NCBI GenBank assembly: GCA_035272265.1
Contig: DATEQV010000014.1
Span: 1-8,546, forward strand
Source of the DNA: Acidisphaera sp035272265
Lineage (GTDB): Bacteria > Pseudomonadota > Alphaproteobacteria > Acetobacterales > Acetobacteraceae
DNA: 8,546 nucleotides
Direction: 5' to 3'
The translations under genes and the position numbers were made by a program. Positions 1 through 5,800 of the stretch are shown here, piece by piece (the first letter of the stretch is position 1; every line of letters starts with the position of its first letter). The notes under the pieces were generated by a model that did not search any database, was not told the origin of the DNA, and saw only the letters and a list, made by a program, of their open reading frames with translations.

Positions 1-108
1 CTCTGCCTCTCGTTCTGGGACTATCTCGGCGCCCGGCTCGGTGCCGCCGGCGCCCCGGCGGTGCCCCGCCTCGCCGACCTCATCCGCTGCCGCGGCCAGC
101 CCGCCTGA
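1..108 (+). CDS. C-terminal end of a probable insertion-sequence transposase (partial, enters from left edge)
   Basis: Reading from base 1 the plus strand is open for 35 codons and stops at TGA 106-108. The translation has a protein-like composition, with the segment LSFWDYLGARLG followed by a proline-rich stretch and a final pattern P-x-L-x-x-L-I-x-x-R. Nearly every third codon position is G or C, as in a real coding frame of this genome. I associate a tail of the form FWDYLGxRL...P-L-x-L-I-x-x-R with IS transposases of alphaproteobacteria, but that is recall, not a search, and I cannot name the IS family. It runs convergently towards the glycosyltransferase gene, and the similarity of that gene to its family ends just beyond this stop codon, which fits an inserted element. 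It could instead be the end of another kind of protein. Confidence 0.5.
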   Translation, partial: LCLSFWDYLGARLGAAGAPAVPRLADLIRCRGQPA

Positions 109-1540
109 ACGGGACGCCGCCCGGGGTTCTGCCCCGATTACGCGCGGTCGAGAGCACGAACGACCACGTCTCCGGCCAGATCGCCGGGAAAAACGCGGCG
201 TGCGGCCGGTGGCGGGCGATCAGCGTGTCGATGTCGGTCTCGCGATAGCGCCCGGTGACGGGCACGCCATGCCGGCGCAGCGCGGCGGCGTCGACCGCGG
301 TGCCGAGGACGGTGATCTCGATCGGCACGCCGCGCCTGGCGATGGTGCGCGCGAGGCGGGCGAGGACGTCGAACCCCTTCGGCACGTTGAGGGAGCCGAT
401 CACGGCCAGTCGCAGCGCCTCCCCGGCGGCGATGGCCGGACGGGTCTCCGCCGGCCAGAGCGTGTCGTCTTCGGGCTCGAACACCTCGGGTCGGATTCCG
501 GGAAACGCGGCGGCGATCCGGTCTGCGAGGTCCGCGCTGGGTGCCACGATCCGCGTCGCTTCTGCCAGCAGCACGCGAGAGCGCTCGCGCCAGACGCCGG
601 GGTCGACCGCTTGGGCCAGCGGTCCGAGACACGCGCGGCACGTCTCGGCGGATGCCAGTCCGCAGTAGCGCCGGTGCCGGTCGATCAGGTCGATCCGGCG
701 GCAGGTCAGGAAGTAGTCGTGCAGGATCACCTCGTAGGCGATGCCGAGCCGGTCGGCGACGCGGCGGGTCCAGACCGCGGCGTCCACGGGCAGATCGATG
801 TAGTGGTTCATCACCAGGCGTCCGACCCCGAGCCGGCGGGCCGTGGCGACGAACGCCTCCTCCTCGGCGAAGGGATCGAGGCGCTGTCCCGCCACCAGGA
901 ATTGCGGCGCGCGTCCGGGCAGGCGTCGCGCCCTGATGATGGCGAAGCCCTCGTCCGCCAGGCACCGTTCATAGAGATCGAGGTATCGCGTGCTGCCGCC
1001 GCCGCGCTGGTGGTCGAGCGCGAGTGCGACCGCCGCCCCGACCTGCTCCGGCCGCTTCCTTGCGAGCGCGTTGGGCGTGCGCCCGTCCGCGGCTCCGTGC
1101 CGAAGGAAGTGCAGGTAGTCCGCCTGGGGAAGCGACGCATTGTCGTCCCGGTAGTGGCGCGGATCGAAGTCGATGTCGGGAGACAGCCCGAGATGCCGGC
1201 CGACGCAGAGATAGTGCAGGAGCGGATCGCGGGCCGCGCATCTCCTGTCCCACGCGCTGACGATCTGGCTGAGGTAGAAGGTCCGGTCGAACCGGCCCTG
1301 CAGTCCGCGATAGTCCCGTCGCAGGACCCGCCTTGCCGCCGGCCGCAACGGCGATGCCGCCGCAAACAGGAAGACGCGGGCGGAGAGGAAAAGGACAGGG
1401 GCGACGCGCCGCAAGAGCGGCGAGGGCTCGTCGCGCCGTCCGCCGCCCGTGTCTAGTGCCGCAAGGCTGCGGGTCTTCGGCATGACCCCGGATGGGAGAG
1501 TCCCGTCGAAGGTGATCGGCTCTGCGTCGGTTTTCGCCAT
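80..1540 (-). CDS. GT4-like glycosyltransferase with duplicated N-terminal module, 3' end truncated
   Basis: The product is 486 residues from ATG 1540 to a stop at 80-82 and probably transfers a sugar from a nucleotide donor at the cytoplasmic membrane. Residues 45-65 are a hydrophobic stretch that could anchor it. Residues 84-121 and 125-157 are two copies of an FDxxxY...LxHYLxxGxxxGxxP-type module seen ahead of some bacterial glycosyltransferases. Residues 185-466 resemble a GT4 (GT-B) enzyme: HDYF at 274-277 with a cysteine set (C280, C293, C301, C304), GSLNVPKGF at 382-390 (donor side), and PETWSFVLS at 456-464. The second Glu of the usual EX7E motif is Thr465, as in relatives with Ala/Thr there. 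After residue 466 the sequence becomes Arg/Gly-rich and unlike the family; these last 20 residues come from the adjoining insertion element. The missing part would complete the donor-binding domain, so the product is probably inactive. The gene starts 17 bases after the oxoamine synthase, with no clear ribosome binding site, which suggests translational coupling. Confidence 0.8.
   Translation of the reverse strand: MAKTDAEPITFDGTLPSGVMPKTRSLAALDTGGGRRDEPSPLLRRVAPVLFLSARVFLFAAASPLRPAARRVLRRDYRGLQGRFDRTFYLSQIVSAWDRRCAARDPLLHYLCVGRHLGLSPDIDFDPRHYRDDNASLPQADYLHFLRHGAADGRTPNALARKRPEQVGAAVALALDHQRGGGSTRYLDLYERCLADEGFAIIRARRLPGRAPQFLVAGQRLDPFAEEEAFVATARRLGVGRLVMNHYIDLPVDAAVWTRRVADRLGIAYEVILHDYFLTCRRIDLIDRHRRYCGLASAETCRACLGPLAQAVDPGVWRERSRVLLAEATRIVAPSADLADRIAAAFPGIRPEVFEPEDDTLWPAETRPAIAAGEALRLAVIGSLNVPKGFDVLARLARTIARRGVPIEITVLGTAVDAAALRRHGVPVTGRYRETDIDTLIARHRPHAAFFPAIWPETWSFVLSTARNRGRTPGGVPFRRAGRGSG
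122..136. repeat. Small perfect hairpin in the IS tail
   Basis: CGGGG (122-126), a five-base loop (127-131) and CCCCG (132-136) form a 5-bp perfect stem just inside the proposed element edge. There is no T-run on either side, so I do not call it a rho-independent terminator. It may be part of the terminal inverted repeat or limit read-through between the convergent genes. Confidence 0.35.
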
Positions 1541-1557
1541 GGCGGCGAGGCCCGGGG

Positions 1558-2850
1558 TCAGCCCGGGGCGTCTTTGAGCAGCGCGACGGCGCGCTCGAGC
1601 TGCTCGGGCTCGTGGCTTGCCGAGAGGAAGAACCGCAGCCGGGCCGAGCGTTCGGGAACTGCAGGATAGATGATCGGCTGCACGTTGACGGCGCGGTCGA
1701 ACATGGCCTGCGACAGGCGCGCCGCCGCCGCGGAACTGCCGACGATGACCGGCACGATCGCGGCACCGGTCGAGGTGCCGGTGTCGAACCCCGCGCCGCG
1801 AAGTGCCGTCAGGAACGCGGATGCGTTCCGGCGCAGCTTCCCCACCCGGTCCGGCGCACGCTCGAGGAGACCGAGAGCCGCGGTCGCCGCTGCCGCACCC
1901 GGGGGCGAGAGGCCGACGGAATAGACGAAACCCGGGGCGCTGAGCCGGAGATGATGGATCAGGCTTCGCTTGCCCGCGATATAGCCGCCGCAGGACACCA
2001 GGGCCTTGCTGAGCGTTCCCATCCAGATATCGACGTCGCCTGGGTCGATGCCGGTGTGCTCCGCGCTGCCGCCGCCCCGATCGCCGAGCACGCCGAGCGC
2101 ATGCGCCTCGTCGACCATGAGCCACGCATCCTGCTCGCGCGCGAGGCGGGTGAAGGCCGGCAGGTCGGGGATGTCCCCGTCCATGCTGTAGTGACCCTCG
2201 ATCACGATCAGCGCGCGGCGGCAGGACGCGCGATGCTGGGCGAGGATGTGGCGCGCCGCCGCGGCATCGTTGTGACGGAACGCAAGCCGTCGCGCGCCCG
2301 ACAGCACCGCGCCCTGGACGGCGCTGTTGTGGATCAGCTCGTCATGCACGATCAGGTCCCCCGGCCGCAGCAGGCTGCCGACCACGGTGACGTTCGTCGC
2401 ATGCCCGCTGACGAAGGCCAGGCAGTCCTCGGCCCTGTAATGCGCGGCGAGCGCCTGTTCGAGTTGCCGATGCAACGGCCGCTCTCCGGCGACAAGGCGG
2501 CTGGCGGACACCGATGTGCCGTAGCGCGCGACCGCCTCCGCCACGGCCTCGGCGATCTTGGGGTGGCCGTTCAGGCCGAGATAGTCGTAGGAGGCGAAGT
2601 TCAGGCAGCGCCTGCCCTCGATCGAGGTTTCGGCGCCGGCGATGCCGTCGTGCATGCGGAAGAACGGGTTGGCGATCCCGAGCTTCTCCGCCCCCCAGCC
2701 GATGGTTTCCATCTCCGCCCGTCCGGGCAGGTCGGCCATCCTGTCGGCCGGCGCCGCGCCCCCGCGCTGTGCCTTGCGCGGGGCGGCCGAGAACCGATGC
2801 AGCAGCAGGCGCTTGGCGTCATCGGACAGGCCGAAAATGCCATGCGCCAC
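1558..2850 (-). CDS. PLP-dependent alpha-oxoamine synthase (BioF/KBL/SPT family, RkpG-like)
   Basis: The 430-residue product belongs to the fold-type I aminotransferases that condense an acyl thioester with an amino acid, releasing CO2 and giving an alpha-amino ketone. Visible motifs are FASYDYLGL at 85-93, SGHATN at 148-153, His174 in the PLP-stacking position (IHNS), YSMDGD at 221-226, VDEAHALG at 246-253 (Asp247 pairs with the PLP nitrogen) and GTLSKALVSCGGY at 278-290, with Lys282 as the Schiff-base lysine. The catalytic set looks complete. It has about 45 more residues at the N-terminus than typical BioF. The start is GTG 2848-2850, one base after the synthase stop, with GAGG nine bases upstream; the next in-frame ATG is codon 38. 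Its position next to a synthase without thioesterase suggests that it offloads the ACP-bound chain, as Fum8 does for Fum1, and as proposed for RkpG beside RkpA. Biotin synthesis is unlikely because no bio genes are nearby. The amino acid used cannot be told from sequence. Confidence 0.9.
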   Translation of the reverse strand: MAHGIFGLSDDAKRLLLHRFSAAPRKAQRGGAAPADRMADLPGRAEMETIGWGAEKLGIANPFFRMHDGIAGAETSIEGRRCLNFASYDYLGLNGHPKIAEAVAEAVARYGTSVSASRLVAGERPLHRQLEQALAAHYRAEDCLAFVSGHATNVTVVGSLLRPGDLIVHDELIHNSAVQGAVLSGARRLAFRHNDAAAARHILAQHRASCRRALIVIEGHYSMDGDIPDLPAFTRLAREQDAWLMVDEAHALGVLGDRGGGSAEHTGIDPGDVDIWMGTLSKALVSCGGYIAGKRSLIHHLRLSAPGFVYSVGLSPPGAAAATAALGLLERAPDRVGKLRRNASAFLTALRGAGFDTGTSTGAAIVPVIVGSSAAAARLSQAMFDRAVNVQPIIYPAVPERSARLRFFLSASHEPEQLERAVALLKDAPG

Positions 2851-2851
2851 G

Positions 2852-5800
2852 TCAGCGAACCTCGTCCGCCGGAACGGGCCCCGAGGGCGTCCCGATCTCG
2901 TCGGCCAGCCGTTCCAGCCGCAGCCGTTCCGGGTCGTCCTCGTCGAAGTGGCGTCCGGTCACCGCGGTACGCTCTGCGGCTGCGACGGCGCCGGCCAGCG
3001 TGGCGACGAGCCGCGCTGCCAGTTTCCTTGGCGTGGCTGTCCCGCCCCAGGTCAGACCCGGCAGCGCCTCGCCGAGCTGGCGCTCCAACGCGATCTTCAG
3101 CTCCACGCCCATAAGCGAGTCCATCCCCAACTCGGACAGCGGCCGGTCGATGTCGATCCGGTCGCGGGAAATCTGCAGCGTGGCGGCGATCTGTTCCTGC
3201 ACGAGGGCGGCGACGACAGCCTCCGCCTCGGCGGCCGAAAGGCCGACAAGCCGGGCGCGGAGGTTGTCGTTGTCGGCCCCTGTCTCGGCCCAGCCCCACA
3301 ATCTCCCGAACATCGGCTCCGCCAGGATCGGCAAGGCAGTTCGGCCATCACCCCAGTTCACCTCGGCATAAGCGAGTACCGGCTCGCCGGAGCCGAGCAG
3401 CGAGGACAGCGCACCCAGTGCCTGGTCGGATGGCATCGGCACCGCCTTCAGCCGCCGCGCGAGTGCAGCGCCGACAGTGGGCTGCGCGGCCAGCATGCCG
3501 GCGTCGGCGATCAGCCCCCAGGCAACGGCCAGGGCCGGCAATCCCTCGTCGCGCCGTCTCGCCGCCAGCGCCTCGAGCGCGGCATTGGCCGCCACGTAGG
3601 CGCCTTGTCCGGGACTGCCGAGCATCGTCGTTGCCGAGGAGAACAGAAGGAACGTCTCGACCGGGTCGGTTCGCGTCAGCCGGTCCAGCGCTTCGGCGCC
3701 GGCGAGCTTGGGCCGCAGAGCGGCGGCGACGGTTTCCGCATCGAGGGTTTCGAGCAGCCCGTCCCCACCGGCCTGGGCGGCATGGACCACGCCGCCGATC
3801 GGCGGCATCGCGGCACGGATCATGTCCAGGGTCGCAGCCAGCTCCGTCCCGTCGGCGACGTCGCAAGCGAAGCAGTCCACCTGCGCGCCGGCCGCTTCGA
3901 GCCGCTGACGCAAGGCGTCGGCCTCGGGCGCCGATGGGCCGCGCCGGCTCAACAGGGCCAGATGGCAAACCCCGGACGCTGCGAGGCTCAGTGCTGCCCG
4001 TGCGCCGAAGCCGGAGGTGCCGCCGGTCACCACCCAGGTCCGGTCCCGGCGCGGGGAAGGCGCTTCGCGTGGTGCTTCCGCGGCGACATGGTCGGGCACC
4101 AGCACGATTTTCCCGACATGCTCGGCCGTGCGAAACAGGGCGAAGGCGTCGACTGCCTCGGAATATGGGAACTGCACCCTCGGCAGTGGCCGCAATGCCC
4201 CCGACGCGAACAGCGCCGCGATCTCGGCGAGCACCTCGCGGACGACATCCGGGCGGCCGGCCAGCAGCTCGTCGGCGTCGACGGCGAAATAGCTCGCGTT
4301 GCGTCGCAGCGGCCGCAAACCGATCCGCCGCCCGGCATAGATGTCGCGCTTGCCGAGTTCGACGAAGCGGCCGAACGGGGCGAGCAGCCCCAGGCTTCGC
4401 TCCATCGCCTCGTCGCTCAGCGAGTTGAGCACGACATCGACGCCGTTGCCGTCGGTCAGGGCACGCACCTCGTCGGCGAAGCGCAGCGACCGCGAATCGA
4501 GCACGGCGTCCAGGCCGAGCGCCCGCAGAACCGCGCGTTTGGCCGGACTTCCGGCCGTGGCGACAACCCGCGCGCCCCGATGCAGCGCGTACTGGATCGC
4601 GGCCAGGCCAACTCCGCCCGTGCCGGCATGGATCAGCACGGTTTCGTCACGCCGCAGGCGGGCGAGGTGGCCGAGCCCGTAGACCGCGCTGAGGAAAGCG
4701 ACCGGTATCGTGGCGCCGTCGGCGAAGCTGGCGCCGTCGGGAAGGTGGGCGATCGCATGGCTCGCGGTGACGATGCGCGTCGCAAAGGCGCCGGGCGCGA
4801 CCGCCATGACGCGATCTCCGGGTGAAAACCCGGTGACCCCGCGACCGACGCTTTCGACGATGCCGGCGCACTCCATGCCGAGCGTCGGTCCGGCGAAGCC
4901 GTACAGCACGGCCTCGTCCGGAAGCAGGCGCATCGCCCACATCAGGTCACGGAAGTTGAGGCCGCAGGCTTGCACGCCAATCGCCACCTCATCCGGTCCC
5001 GGTGCCGGCGATGCGGCCGCTTCCCAGCGCAGCGTCTGGATCAGTCCCGGCACCTCCGCACCGAGTCTGACCGGCTGTCGCTGCTCGTCGTGCGTGATCG
5101 AGGGTGGGAAGCCGATCGAGACGCGCGGCGCCCGGCGTACGGGGATGCCGTCATGCCCGGCCCATTCCGCCTCGGCCTCCGCGTCGTCCGCCGCCAGGTC
5201 GCCACACAGGCAGGCGGCCGCGCGCACCGCTTCGAGGTCGCCGCCGAGATCGAGTCGGCGGCACGCGACGCCGGGCATCTCGTTGGCGATCACCCGGCCG
5301 ATCGCCCGGCGCGCGGCCTCGACAGGGTCGGTTCCGGCGTCGCGCGTCACCAGCACCAGACGGCCGTTGCCCGCCTGTGCCTGGCGCGCCGCCTCGGCGT
5401 CGAGAGCGATACGCGCGTCCGCGCTCAGCCTCGGCCGGGGGAGCACGACGACCGTCTCTCCCGCAACTTTCTCGCAGCGAGCAGCCCGCCGCACCGGCCC
5501 GGAGGCGGCGAGGCCGCGGCAGAGCGCATCGGCCAGCTTGTCCTCATCGTCCGCCACCACCAGGGTGGGGCCTGATAGAACGCCGACCGTCGCGGCCGGT
5601 GCCTCTCCTGGGGCCTGTGCGGTCAGCACGAGCAGGGCCCAGGGCGGCGCAGCGATTTCGTCGGCGCCTGCGCAGGCATATCCAGCGGCCGCAAGCGCGC
5701 CGGTCCAGTCGCCCGCCGAGCGCGTGCCGCGCTCCAGCAGTCCGGCGATCGCGAGCAGGTCCCAGAGCGGATCGGGCGCCAGTTCGACCGCCAGCAGCAG

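Larger units (their letters stand above)
1..141 (+). mobile_element. End of an insertion sequence interrupting the glycosyltransferase gene (other end off-window)
   Basis: This stretch comprises the transposase-like C-terminus (1-108) and a 33-base non-coding tail (109-141). Read from the inside outwards on the minus strand, the proposed edge begins GTAATCGGGGCAG. A GTAA terminus is typical of IS66-family ends, but the protein tail does not match the usual TnpC ending, so the family is left open. The edge at 141/142 is placed where the minus-strand glycosyltransferase translation stops resembling its family. Only one end is in the window, so neither the inverted repeats nor a target-site duplication can be checked. 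Confidence 0.5.

Noticed and set aside
122..136. Rho-independent terminator for the minus-strand operon
   Set aside because: The stem is only 5 bp and no U-run follows in either direction.
138..965. Frameshift as the cause of the odd glycosyltransferase C-terminus
   Set aside because: Neither alternative minus-strand frame past base 143 restores the expected family sequence; one meets a stop immediately. An inserted element explains both sides of the junction better.
1541..2125. Upstream extension of the glycosyltransferase frame to an ATG at 2125
   Set aside because: The extra 195 codons overlap the oxoamine synthase in another frame and give Arg-rich nonsense. ATG 1540 lies just after the synthase stop and begins plausible protein.
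1558..2850. Annotation as BioF (8-amino-7-oxononanoate synthase) of biotin synthesis
   Set aside because: The fold and motifs fit the family, but the gene is coupled to a polyketide synthase, has an N-terminal extension, and no other biotin gene is in view.
2642..4825. Plus-strand open frame of 727 codons opposite the synthase (and similar long frames at 41-1456, 1612-3114, 5879-7741)
   Set aside because: The translations are Arg/Gly/Pro-rich low-complexity sequence without family motifs. They lie antisense to well-supported genes; in DNA this GC-rich, stop-free shadow frames are expected.
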